Shown here one piece after another: positions 1 through 6,644 of a stretch of DNA of 45,792 bases. The DNA is from Cryobacterium psychrotolerans (GTDB taxonomy: Bacteria; Actinomycetota; Actinomycetes; Actinomycetales; Microbacteriaceae). Under the pieces are notes generated by a model. It searched no databases. It saw only the letters and a program-made list of their open reading frames with translations, and had not been told where the DNA came from. A program made the position numbers and the translations under genes. The stretch covers positions 1 to 45,792 of the forward strand of contig NZ_FNFU01000023.1 of NCBI RefSeq assembly GCF_900101115.1, in the 5' to 3' direction. The stretch's first letter is position 1; every line of letters starts with the position of its first letter.

Positions 1-363
1 CTCCGCGTGGCCCGAACCGGGCCCGGCCGGGCACGGACCCGCCCCGACCGACTGCTGGGCGACAAGGCGTATTCGTCCAAGGCGAACCGGGAATTTCTGC
101 GCACCCGCGGCATCCAAACCGTGATCCCGGAGCGCTCCGACCAGGTCGCGAACCGGAAACGCCGCGGCCGAAACGGCGGTCGGACCATCGGCCTGGACAA
201 GGAGGCATACAAGCGCCGCAACGTCGTCGAACGCTCATTCAACACGTTCAAGCAGTGGCGCGGCCTCGCCACTCGCTACGACAAACTCGCCCTCACCTAC
301 CGCGGAGGAGTCGTCCTCCGCGCCATCACCATCTGGTTACACGAATTAGGAGACACGCCCTAG
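1..363 (+). CDS. IS5-family transposase, C-terminal part (5' end outside window)
   Basis: The reading frame is open to the left window edge, so only the last ~120 codons are present. The sequence has the late part of a DDE (DDE_Tnp_1) catalytic domain. LLGDKAYSS carries the second catalytic Asp, and NVVERSFNTFKQWRG carries the catalytic Glu region typical of actinobacterial IS5-family enzymes. It ends in a WLHELGDTP tail whose TAG stop lies at the probable right end of the element. The protein would cut and join DNA at the insertion sequence ends. It borders a toxin-antitoxin pair and lies about 2 kb from a resolvase, consistent with a mobile or patched-in region. Whether the copy is intact cannot be judged from this window. 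Confidence 0.85.
   Translation, partial: LRVARTGPGRARTRPDRLLGDKAYSSKANREFLRTRGIQTVIPERSDQVANRKRRGRNGGRTIGLDKEAYKRRNVVERSFNTFKQWRGLATRYDKLALTYRGGVVLRAITIWLHELGDTP
346..363. repeat. Probable right terminal end of the IS5-type element
   Basis: The last bases of the transposase gene, ending GACACGCCCTAG, look like the terminal inverted repeats of actinobacterial IS5-family elements, which as I recall begin CTAGGGCGTGTC. The stop codon TAG would then be the very end of the element. The matching left end lies outside the window, so this rests on memory of related elements. Confidence 0.4.
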
Positions 364-381
364 TCGACCGACCAGCCGGCG

Positions 382-410
382 TTGAATTCAGAACACATTC
401 GGAATAGACT
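382..410 (+). promoter_or_regulatory. Leaderless promoter of the RelE/HigB-like TA operon
   Basis: TTGAAT (382-387), a 17-nt spacer and TAGACT (405-410) form a near-consensus housekeeping promoter. The ATG at 417 follows the -10 box by only six bases, so the transcript should begin at or very near the start codon and carry no ribosome binding site. It lies just outside the IS end. Confidence 0.7.
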
Positions 411-416
411 CTGTTC

Positions 417-887
417 ATGGCGCTAATAACACTCACCCCTGCAGAACGACGCGTCGTGCAGTCGTCGGAATTGTCCCGCAATTCTGCTGCAGTCTTCGCT
501 GCCGCTGAGGAAGCACCCGTCGAAGTCACTCGGCGCGATGGCGAAACGTTGGTTCTCACCACGAAGCGTGAAGCGGCCGCCCATGAACGGATCCTCGAGG
601 TCGCCGCACAGCTGATCGCCGTGTCGCTGGATGACATCGGCACGCTGGAGGATCGCCTCGCACGACCGTTTCCCTGGATCAAGCTGCTCAGCGTTCAGGA
701 TCAGAGAACCTGCGCACAGGACATCATCGACACGGCTCGCGGCGCATTCGTTGTCAATCAGCCTGGGCGGATACTCACTGAGATCAAGGCGTGGCAGAAC
801 ACCGCGGAGGCTGTTGCTGCTGGCTGGGGACAGGATGAACCGGATTGGCTTCGTGAACCTGTGGCGGTCAAGAAGCCCCGCGTTTAA
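417..887 (+). CDS. Antitoxin-like protein of a type II TA pair
   Basis: This 156-residue protein precedes and overlaps a RelE/HigB-like toxin gene, so it is the likely antitoxin. The N-terminal ~60 residues (LTPAERRVVQSSELSRNSA, then a VEVTRRDGETLVL strand) resemble a Phd/YefM-type 'prevent-host-death' fold, which gives DNA binding and toxin neutralisation. The C-terminal half is longer than in classical antitoxins (usually 80-90 aa) and is not recognised. The start is fixed by the leaderless promoter at 382-410. Its TAA stop shares a base with the toxin ATG (TAATG), indicating translational coupling. The pair would normally repress its own promoter. Family assignment is from sequence pattern and context only. 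Confidence 0.65.
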   Translation: MALITLTPAERRVVQSSELSRNSAAVFAAAEEAPVEVTRRDGETLVLTTKREAAAHERILEVAAQLIAVSLDDIGTLEDRLARPFPWIKLLSVQDQRTCAQDIIDTARGAFVVNQPGRILTEIKAWQNTAEAVAAGWGQDEPDWLREPVAVKKPRV

Positions 888-1225
888 TGTCGCCGAAGAA
901 GGGGCTCGTCGCACGCCCCCTGAAGTCATCAGAATTCGCTATCGAGCATGTGACGCGTCAAGCCGCAACTGGATGGCGCGACATCGTCGCCACCCAAAAG
1001 AGCTCAGCCGCTGATGCCTGGGACCGGCTCACGAAGGCCCCGAACCAGTCGGACCCCAAATGCCACCAGCTGAAGGGCCAACTCGCAACTATTGTTCGTG
1101 ACGGCGTCGAACACGATCAATGGCAGTACGAACTCTCCGGGGGCGCACGCATTTGGTTTTACGTCGAGGGCAGAACAGTGAAGATTGTCAACGTGTTCAC
1201 GAGGCACCCGAACCAAACGAAGTAG
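887..1225 (+). CDS. RelE/HigB-like toxin of a type II TA pair
   Basis: This is a 112-residue basic protein. The C-terminal half (residues ~65-105: LKGQLATIVRDG, QWQYELSGGARIWFYVEGRTVKIVNVFTRHPN) has the strand pattern and basic C-terminal strand of RelE/ParE-superfamily ribosome-dependent mRNA interferases. The N-terminus (residues 1-60) is helical and contains a WDRL segment. The size fits the family (90-120 aa). It begins inside the stop codon of the upstream antitoxin gene. The likely role is cutting mRNA on the ribosome when antitoxin is lost, but catalytic residues cannot be assigned with certainty. It is followed by a convergent lipoprotein gene. Confidence 0.65.
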   Translation: MSPKKGLVARPLKSSEFAIEHVTRQAATGWRDIVATQKSSAADAWDRLTKAPNQSDPKCHQLKGQLATIVRDGVEHDQWQYELSGGARIWFYVEGRTVKIVNVFTRHPNQTK

Positions 1226-1297
1226 GCGTGAGCAATCGCTGGCGGCCTCGGCCTCGAGCTGTGTGCGATCTCTCCCGCAGAGGGTTCCCGTAGAGGG

Positions 1298-2200
1298 TCA
1301 GTCGCGCTCGAGCCTGCCGAGCTCAGATCCGCCCGCATCGAGTAGTCGCAGCGCCCCGTTGTCTATGACGGCCAATCTGGCTTGGGCCACCCACGACGGG
1401 ACCGGGGCGCCCTCACACCCGATCAGTGTCGATGCTCCGGACGTCGCCAGGAGTGTACCCTCGCCGTCGGCGGCCCATCGGCCCTGGCCTCCGTTGCATC
1501 CGTCCGATCCCGTCCACGTGCCGGCCGGCTTGAAGATCACATGCGGATCGGTTTTGGCGCTGTTCGCAACCGGGACCCATCGTCCCGACAAGTTCTCGGG
1601 CGTGGCAGGGGTGACTCCTGCCGGCAGGGGCGCTGGTTGCCGCAGCTCCTTCCGCATCGTTTCCGTTATCACCGGTGGCTCGGTGTAGAACTTGGCTGCG
1701 GTCGGGATCGGATCGGGGCCGCCGTCCAAGGTCAGCGTCGCGACCACCGCGCCGTTCGCATCATTGAGTTCCCAGCCGTCACCGGCCGCACGATACCCGG
1801 TGACGGATTCGAGCCAGGCCACTCGAGGCATGGTCTCTCCCGTGACACACTCGCCGCTGGCACCGTACGTGGACGCCAGAAACAGCCTTTCAGTCGCCCG
1901 CCACGAGCCTTCGATCATGCCGCAGTCTCGCCACAATTGGAACTCCGGGACGTCTAGGCGCAGCCAGGTGTCCGTTTCCTCGCCTTCCGCGCCCGAGACC
2001 CGCCACAAGTTGACCAATCCAATCGCGGTAGATTTCGCCCCCGTACCGGGACCGGCCACGAGTGGAGAATTCGGGTTCCGATTGCCCTCGCCACTCGGGC
2101 TCTGCGCACACGCCGTTAGGACGAGGGCCAACACTGCCACCAGCCCCGCCACGCCGCGCCCGAGCCGCCGTCTCACGGAATCCCTACCGGGGCTAGTCAT
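1298..2200 (-). CDS. Lipoprotein with a C-terminal META/HslJ-like domain
   Basis: The predicted product is 300 aa from the ATG at 2200. Residues ~10-31 form a signal peptide (RRRLGRG then a hydrophobic stretch) ending in the lipobox LTAC, so the mature protein should be anchored to the outer face of the membrane. The last ~100 residues (SGRWVPV, GTWTGSDGCNGGQGRW, TLIGCEG) match the META-domain pattern of HslJ-like proteins: a GCNG motif followed by a second Cys. The middle region is unrecognised. The start codon overlaps the stop of a small upstream membrane-peptide ORF, suggesting coupled translation. The function in actinobacteria is unknown; META domains are linked to envelope stress in other bacteria. 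Confidence 0.75.
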   Translation of the reverse strand: MTSPGRDSVRRRLGRGVAGLVAVLALVLTACAQSPSGEGNRNPNSPLVAGPGTGAKSTAIGLVNLWRVSGAEGEETDTWLRLDVPEFQLWRDCGMIEGSWRATERLFLASTYGASGECVTGETMPRVAWLESVTGYRAAGDGWELNDANGAVVATLTLDGGPDPIPTAAKFYTEPPVITETMRKELRQPAPLPAGVTPATPENLSGRWVPVANSAKTDPHVIFKPAGTWTGSDGCNGGQGRWAADGEGTLLATSGASTLIGCEGAPVPSWVAQARLAVIDNGALRLLDAGGSELGRLERD

Positions 2201-2285
2201 CCCACACCAGCCACACGACGAAGCCTGCGGAGAACACGGCAACGAGATTGGCAACAATCCCCGCGACAGTTGGGAGCCGGCTCAT
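2193..2285 (-). CDS. Possible 30-aa single-span membrane peptide
   Basis: This short frame begins MSRLPTVAGIVANL, continues as a ~20-residue hydrophobic helix (VAVFSAGFVVWLVW) and ends DD before TAG. Its stop overlaps the lipoprotein ATG by eight bases, the arrangement expected for translational coupling. A second in-frame ATG lies nine bases upstream (2294). No clear Shine-Dalgarno is visible. A further overlapping frame upstream (about 2197-2382, GTG) also encodes a hydrophobic helix, so this area may hold a decayed two-helix membrane gene. It is too short for certainty; the case rests on the hydrophobic helix and the overlap geometry. Confidence 0.35.
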   Translation of the reverse strand: MSRLPTVAGIVANLVAVFSAGFVVWLVWDD

Positions 2286-2473
2286 GCCGCTCATCGTAGG
2301 CGGTGATTAGTGCGACACACAACCATGAAACCAGAGCGACTGATGAGAGCACTGCGGGAATCAGCTTTGCGTCCACTGACACGGGGAGGCTCGAAGGCCC
2401 AGCCGCGGATTCTGCGTCAGTGAACGTTCGCGTTGCAGGACAGTCCGCCCTGCAACGTGAAACTTCCTGCGTG

Positions 2474-3058
2474 CTAGGTATTGGGCCGGTGTTGGCGCTG
2501 GATGGTGCGATAGATGGTGGACCGGGCGACATTGAAGAGCTCAGCAAGCTCGGCCGTTGTGTGAGTTCCGGCGTTGTAGACCTCCATCAAGTGTCTCTGC
2601 TGCGCCGGGGAGAGCTTCGGTGGCTTCCCGCGCAAGCGACCCTTCGCTTTCGCCACCTGCATGCCCTCTCGCGTTCGAGCACGGATCAGATCCGACTCGA
2701 ATTCTGCGACCATGGCCAGAACATTGAAGAGCAGCCGGCCGACTGGATCATTCGGGTCATGCACTGAGCCGCCGATGCTGAGCTTCACTTCCTTGGCGGT
2801 CAGCTCATCGACGATGTCTTTTGCATCCCGCAGCGACCTGGCCAGGCGATCGAGTTTGGCCACCACGAGTGTGTCCCCGCTCCTGCAGGCAGCGAGGGCT
2901 TCGCGCAGCCCCGGCCTCGCGCGGTTGGTTCCCGTCAAGCCATGGTCGGTGTAGATCAGGTTGGGTCTAACGCCGAGTCGTTCGAGGGCGTTTTGTTGGG
3001 CGGTGAGGTCTTGCTCATTCGTGGATACGCGAGCGTACCCGATCAGTAATTCATTCAT
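2474..3058 (-). CDS. Serine recombinase (Tn3 resolvase / Hin-Pin type)
   Basis: This is a 194-aa small serine recombinase of normal length. The N-terminal catalytic domain starts IGYARVSTNEQD, with the nucleophilic Ser in the RVS motif. It continues with the DHGLTGTNRARPGL and LDRLARS motifs carrying active-site arginines, and a long E helix (VLAMVAEFESDLIRARTREG). A C-terminal helix-turn-helix (TTAELAELFNVARSTIYRTI) binds the recombination site. The enzyme cuts all four strands through phosphoserine links to resolve or invert DNA. It starts at ATG 3058, divergent from the XRE gene, with no transposase partner beside it. It may be a leftover of a transposon or a site-specific recombinase serving the TA island. 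Confidence 0.93.
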   Translation of the reverse strand: MNELLIGYARVSTNEQDLTAQQNALERLGVRPNLIYTDHGLTGTNRARPGLREALAACRSGDTLVVAKLDRLARSLRDAKDIVDELTAKEVKLSIGGSVHDPNDPVGRLLFNVLAMVAEFESDLIRARTREGMQVAKAKGRLRGKPPKLSPAQQRHLMEVYNAGTHTTAELAELFNVARSTIYRTIQRQHRPNT

Positions 3059-3079
3059 GACGGCACAATTCACCTCGAC

Positions 3080-3093
3080 TGACAGGCCCGTCA
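3080..3093. promoter_or_regulatory. Imperfect palindrome upstream of the resolvase gene
   Basis: TGACAGGCCCGTCA is a 14-bp near-perfect palindrome, with one non-matching pair, 21 bases upstream of the resolvase ATG. It could be a recombinase or repressor half-site pair, and its TTGAC on the minus strand could serve as part of a -35 box. Assignment is tentative. Confidence 0.3.
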
Positions 3094-3130
3094 ACCAGAA
3101 TTCTCCAGCCCTCCACCGGAGTGGGACTGG

Positions 3131-3158
3131 TATACTTTTACTACTTAGTAAAAAGGGG
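3131..3158 (+). promoter_or_regulatory. Promoter, palindromic operator and RBS of the XRE-nucleotidyltransferase operon
   Basis: TATACT at 3131-3136 is a good -10 box. Directly on it sits an exact palindrome at 3136-3153 (TTTTACTA-CT-TAGTAAAA, 8-bp arms, 2-bp centre), strikingly A/T-rich in a high-GC region. AAAAGGGG at 3151-3158 is a Shine-Dalgarno eight bases before ATG 3167. A protein bound to the palindrome would cover the transcription start and the RBS-encoding DNA, a classic autorepression layout for an XRE antitoxin. Confidence 0.65.
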
Positions 3159-3166
3159 TGACTGAT

Positions 3167-3742
3167 ATGACAGCAAGTGTTCTTGCTCGTTCCGCCCGGG
3201 CTGCGAGCGGTCTCACTCAAAGTGAGCTCGCGATTCGCTCGGGGATCGCCGGCTCGTCGCTCTCCCTCATCGAACACGGCAAACGCGAGCCAACCGTCTC
3301 CACACTCGAGGCGCTGTTGCGAGCCACCCGTCACACGGTGGTCACCGTCCCGACCGTGCGCAGCGACGCCGCCCGGATCGCCTCCGAGATCGGCGAAGCA
3401 ATCACGAGATCAGATGACGCCTGGGCGTTCCGACGCTTCCTTCAACTCGCCGACAACCTCGCGGCAGAACGCGGTGCCACCCGGGTCGGCCTCGCGTTGA
3501 CCGAGCCGGCTCCCACCGGGTCCGAGCGGTGGGACGCCGCTATCGCCGCGCTCTGCGAATACCGGCTCAAGGCAGACGCCCTGCCCGTCCCGGACTGGGT
3601 CACCACGCAAACCGGGCACCCCGACAACCCGTGGGCCCCGCGCACAAGCGACTATGACATCCCGGCAGACCCGACGCGAGTACCCGCCGAGTTCCTCCGC
3701 CGCGGCATCCTGATTGAAGCCGAAACCCTGGAAAGCGTCTAA
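3167..3742 (+). CDS. XRE-family HTH protein, probable antitoxin/repressor
   Basis: The product is 191 aa. Residues ~5-60 form a Cro/C1-type helix-turn-helix (ARAASGLTQSELAIRSGIAG, SLSLIEHGKREPTVSTLEALL). The remaining ~130 residues are a family-specific domain that ends ...FLRRGILIEAETLESV and is not otherwise recognised. ATG 3167 is chosen over GTG 3158 because it has an AAAAGGGG ribosome site at ideal distance. The TAA stop shares one base with the next ATG (TAATG), so the two proteins are made together. It probably binds the palindrome at 3136-3153 and neutralises the downstream nucleotidyltransferase-like protein. The role is inferred from the operon layout, which is common for this kind of pair. 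Confidence 0.8.
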   Translation: MTASVLARSARAASGLTQSELAIRSGIAGSSLSLIEHGKREPTVSTLEALLRATRHTVVTVPTVRSDAARIASEIGEAITRSDDAWAFRRFLQLADNLAAERGATRVGLALTEPAPTGSERWDAAIAALCEYRLKADALPVPDWVTTQTGHPDNPWAPRTSDYDIPADPTRVPAEFLRRGILIEAETLESV

Positions 3743-4362
3743 TGCCAGGCGATCAACTCGACCGCGACGACCTCGTCCGCGGCATCAACGTGGTCATCGC
3801 GAAACTCCGCGCGGCCGGCCAACCCGCGGGCATCCGGATCGTCGGAGGTGCTGCACTCGCTCTTCGCTACTTCGACCGCCGCACAACCGCCGACATCGAC
3901 GCGCATCTGCAGCCCGAACAACCCATCCTGAAGGCCGCCGTTGAAGTCGCCAACGAGCACGGGTGGCCGCAGGACTGGCTCAGCAGCAACGCCACGATGT
4001 TTCTACCGGCGTACGGGGCGGACCCTGAATGGGAGGTCCTCTACGCGAACGAGGACATCACGGTGGAAGTGGCCTCGCCCCGTGCGTTACTCGCCATGAA
4101 ACTCAACGCATCGCGCCCGGGGCGAGACGTTCAGGACATCGCCAACCTGCTCGCGATCTGCGAGATTCGTGATCTCAATGCGGCCGAGGAAGTGCTGAAT
4201 GACTTCTACCCGGGAGACGGCCTCCCCGACAAAGCCCTGCGTCTCCTGGAACCCATCTTCAAGCAGGGGCTCCCCGCGGTCCCGGCATCGCCGCCCCCTC
4301 CCCTCCTGGGTCCGCCCACCTCACATCAGGCGCCGCAGCAAGAGGCCCGCCCAGACGAATGA
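3742..4362 (+). CDS. Nucleotidyltransferase-fold protein (DUF6036/AbiEii-like), probable toxin
   Basis: The product is 206 aa. Residues ~30-55 carry the minimal nucleotidyltransferase signature: IRIVGGAALALRYF (GG motif), then RRTTADIDAHL, whose D-x-D supplies the metal ligands. Later segments (ASPRALLAMKLNAS, RDVQDIANLLAI) match the K-and-D pattern of AbiEii/DUF6036 proteins, which in studied relatives transfer nucleotides to tRNA or proteins. The last ~30 residues are Pro/Gln-rich and probably disordered. It is translationally coupled to the XRE gene. The likely role is the toxin or effector arm of an XRE-NTase module. The exact substrate cannot be read from sequence. Confidence 0.75.
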   Translation: MPGDQLDRDDLVRGINVVIAKLRAAGQPAGIRIVGGAALALRYFDRRTTADIDAHLQPEQPILKAAVEVANEHGWPQDWLSSNATMFLPAYGADPEWEVLYANEDITVEVASPRALLAMKLNASRPGRDVQDIANLLAICEIRDLNAAEEVLNDFYPGDGLPDKALRLLEPIFKQGLPAVPASPPPPLLGPPTSHQAPQQEARPDE

Positions 4363-4489
4363 GACGGTTCTCCGCCGTGCCGCATCCCGGCAAGGTGCAC
4401 CCTCCGGCGCAAACGGAAAAGTGGCGCGGTGCGGAAGTCGATGATGCACGTGGAATCCAGCCTGCGAACATCGCCCGTGAGACGTTCGG

Positions 4490-5686
4490 CTATCGGCGCC
4501 TCTTCGCTCGGGCGGCGAACTCGTCAAGGACCCGAACGACGTCCTTCGCTAGCCAAATTCGGTTTCGTCGTCCGTCTGTGATCTGGGTCAGAATGTTGGC
4601 GTCAACGAGGCGGTCGATAGCGACCTGAGCGTTGACGGTCGAGATACCAAGCTGAGCTGAGGCTGCCGCTGCGCCGATCACCGGTTGGCGAAGGAGAATA
4701 TCTACGAGCCGGTGTGCTGCTGAGTCTTGTCTCGCGCGGATGCGCCCGCGCCATTCGACCTGGACGGTTTCCAGATCGTCCACGAGGATGCGACCGTTGT
4801 GCACCGCCGCGAACGATGCGTCCGCTATGCAGCGGACTATCGGGGCGACATCCCCGGACCGGTACGCGCTCAGGGCATCGAAATATCGACCGGTGTCGTG
4901 GAGCAGCCCCGCTGAGACCGGAACAGCTACGTTTCGCGTGAGCTGCCCCCCGCGCAGCATCGCCTGGATGAGTGAGCGACCGACTCTTCCGTTGCCGTCG
5001 GGGAACGGGTGGATCGTTTCGAATTGGGCGTGAGCGATCGCGGTCTGAGCGAGCACGGGAAGGTCGACGCGATTGGCGAAGGCGACGAGGTCGCCCATGA
5101 GCGCGGGGACCCGATCCTGATGGGGCGGGACGAACTGTGCGGTGTGCGGCCCGAGGCTCCCGCCTCCGATCCAGACCTGCTGGTCACGCCAGTGACCGAC
5201 GATGTCGGGATTGCTGTGCTCAAGGAGTGCGCGATGCATTTCCAGGATGGCGTGGCCGTCGATGGACTCGGACAGGGCAAGAGCCGCTTGCATAGCTCGG
5301 ACATTGCCGACGATGAGCTGCGCATTCTTCGAGGCGTGCTCACCGAGCTCCGCCAGGGCGATCTGCCGTGCGCCGCTCGTGAGGTTCTCAATCTCTGAGC
5401 TGGAAGCGCTCTCGGTGCGCAGGAGAATGGATGCGAATGGTGCCGCGATTTGCCCAACTTCGGCATCGAAGCGGGCAAGCTCGCTGGCGGCCTCTTCGGT
5501 CAGCGCATGCAACTCACTGTCGAGCGAGATTGTCTGATTTGCGATCAGTGGGGGCACCGACGCCAAGTACGGGCCTGCTGCAAGATGCTTCTGCGTTCGT
5601 GAGCCATACTCGTCCTGGACGCTGTGCCAGGGTCGTTCTTCATAGCCAAGGGACGGCCAGGGTGACTTCTCCTCAGACGTGGACAT
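4490..5686 (-). CDS. Fic-domain protein (probable AMP-transferase) with C-terminal winged HTH
   Basis: The product is 398 aa. An N-terminal Fic_N segment includes SSSEIENL, which matches the class II inhibitory helix (S/T)xxxE(G/N). The Fic core has the full catalytic motif HPFPDGNGRVGR (His for catalysis, D/N/R for ATP-Mg and phosphate). A C-terminal winged helix (AAASAQLGISTVNAQVAIDRL) suggests DNA binding. Fic proteins attach AMP to Ser/Thr/Tyr hydroxyls, and here the inhibitory helix would keep the enzyme self-limited. The gene stands alone and convergent to the NTase gene. Its start lies six bases after a TATGAT -10 box, so translation is probably leaderless. Possible roles are a solitary regulator or a TA-like effector. 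Confidence 0.9.
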   Translation of the reverse strand: MSTSEEKSPWPSLGYEERPWHSVQDEYGSRTQKHLAAGPYLASVPPLIANQTISLDSELHALTEEAASELARFDAEVGQIAAPFASILLRTESASSSEIENLTSGARQIALAELGEHASKNAQLIVGNVRAMQAALALSESIDGHAILEMHRALLEHSNPDIVGHWRDQQVWIGGGSLGPHTAQFVPPHQDRVPALMGDLVAFANRVDLPVLAQTAIAHAQFETIHPFPDGNGRVGRSLIQAMLRGGQLTRNVAVPVSAGLLHDTGRYFDALSAYRSGDVAPIVRCIADASFAAVHNGRILVDDLETVQVEWRGRIRARQDSAAHRLVDILLRQPVIGAAAASAQLGISTVNAQVAIDRLVDANILTQITDGRRNRIWLAKDVVRVLDEFAARAKRRR

Positions 5687-5698
5687 GAATCAATCATA
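5687..5698 (-). promoter_or_regulatory. Leaderless -10 promoter element of the fic gene
   Basis: On the minus strand TATGAT (5698-5693) is followed by six bases and ATG 5686. The surrounding ~60 bp are unusually A/T-rich. No good -35 is visible at 17 bp. The spacing matches leaderless actinobacterial promoters. Confidence 0.55.
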
Positions 5699-5868
5699 CC
5701 AATGCTTAGTTACTTATCCATTGTTATGCCCCTCAATATTCTGACTTATTCCAAACGCCGGCTCCGAATGCTTGCGAAACGCACTTTCCGAAGCCAGAAA
5801 GAACTCGGCGACGAGAGATGGTCTCCGCATGCCCGCTGACCGTTCCGCAAAGGGATGCTGAGGACACC

Positions 5869-5880
5869 TATGCTGGGCCG
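5869..5880 (+). promoter_or_regulatory. Leaderless -10 element that sets the LysE start
   Basis: TATGCT (5869-5874) plus six bases precede GTG 5881. This favours GTG 5881 over the upstream in-frame ATG 5818, which lacks correctly spaced signals and would add 21 non-family residues. Confidence 0.5.
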
Positions 5881-6504
5881 GTGCAGTTCTCTCTCTGGCT
5901 GGCCCTGCTCGGCGCCGGCACCCTGATCAGTTTCACGCCCGGCGCGGGGGCGATCAACACCATGAGCAACGCCCTCAACTCGGGCTTCCGCCGCTCGATC
6001 TGGGGAATCCTCGGCCAGCAGGCCGCGCTGCTCGCCCACATCGTGATCGTGGCGCTCGGTGTTGGTGTGCTCGTCGCCGGCTCTCCGCTCGCCTTCAACG
6101 TGATTCGCTTCGTGGGTGCCGCGTACCTCGTGTACCTCGGCATCCGCCAGTTTCTCGCCAAACCGGCGCTCGATGCCGAGCGCGAGCCAGCGCTGCGCAA
6201 CGATCCGGCCTGGTCGATGTTCCGGCGCGGGCTGTGGGTGAACATGTTGAACCCCAAGGCGATTGTGTTCTTTCTGGCGTTCCTCCCCCAGTTCATCCGT
6301 CTCGATCGACCGCTGCTGCCGCAGTATTTCATCGTCGCCGCCACCGTCATCGTGGTCGACATCCTGGTGATGTGGTTCTTCTTTGCGGTGACGGCACGTT
6401 CGCTTCAGAGATTCACCGGCGACGCTCGCGGTCAGCGAGTTGTGAACCGAGTATTCGGCGTTCTGTTCGTGGCGGTCGGCGTGCTGCTCGCAGTCATCCA
6501 CTGA
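5881..6504 (+). CDS. LysE/RhtB-family amino acid or metabolite exporter
   Basis: This ~207-aa integral membrane protein starts VQFSLWLALLGAGTLISFTPG, and the SFTPGAGAINTM segment is the family hallmark in helix 1 (usually PGP; here PGA). About six hydrophobic helices follow, including WVNMLNPKAIVFFLAFLPQF, the conserved LNPKA motif before helix 4, and a C-terminal GVLFVAVGVLLAV helix. The length is typical. LysE-type proteins export amino acids or homoserine lactones by proton exchange, but the substrate is not predictable here. The gene has its own leaderless promoter and stands between the divergent fic gene and a protein kinase, without an obvious operon partner or LysG regulator. Confidence 0.88.
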   Translation: MQFSLWLALLGAGTLISFTPGAGAINTMSNALNSGFRRSIWGILGQQAALLAHIVIVALGVGVLVAGSPLAFNVIRFVGAAYLVYLGIRQFLAKPALDAEREPALRNDPAWSMFRRGLWVNMLNPKAIVFFLAFLPQFIRLDRPLLPQYFIVAATVIVVDILVMWFFFAVTARSLQRFTGDARGQRVVNRVFGVLFVAVGVLLAVIH

Positions 6505-6644
6505 TCGCGCTCACGGCGCCGGAGCCTCTCGACAGGCAGGCAGTAATTTCGGTGTCGGGCGTGACACTTTCGCCTCGAGTTACGTCCTATAAGTGGATAC
6601 GCCTGACCGTCTGTGGTGGAGGCGCCACGAAATAAGGGTTCACT

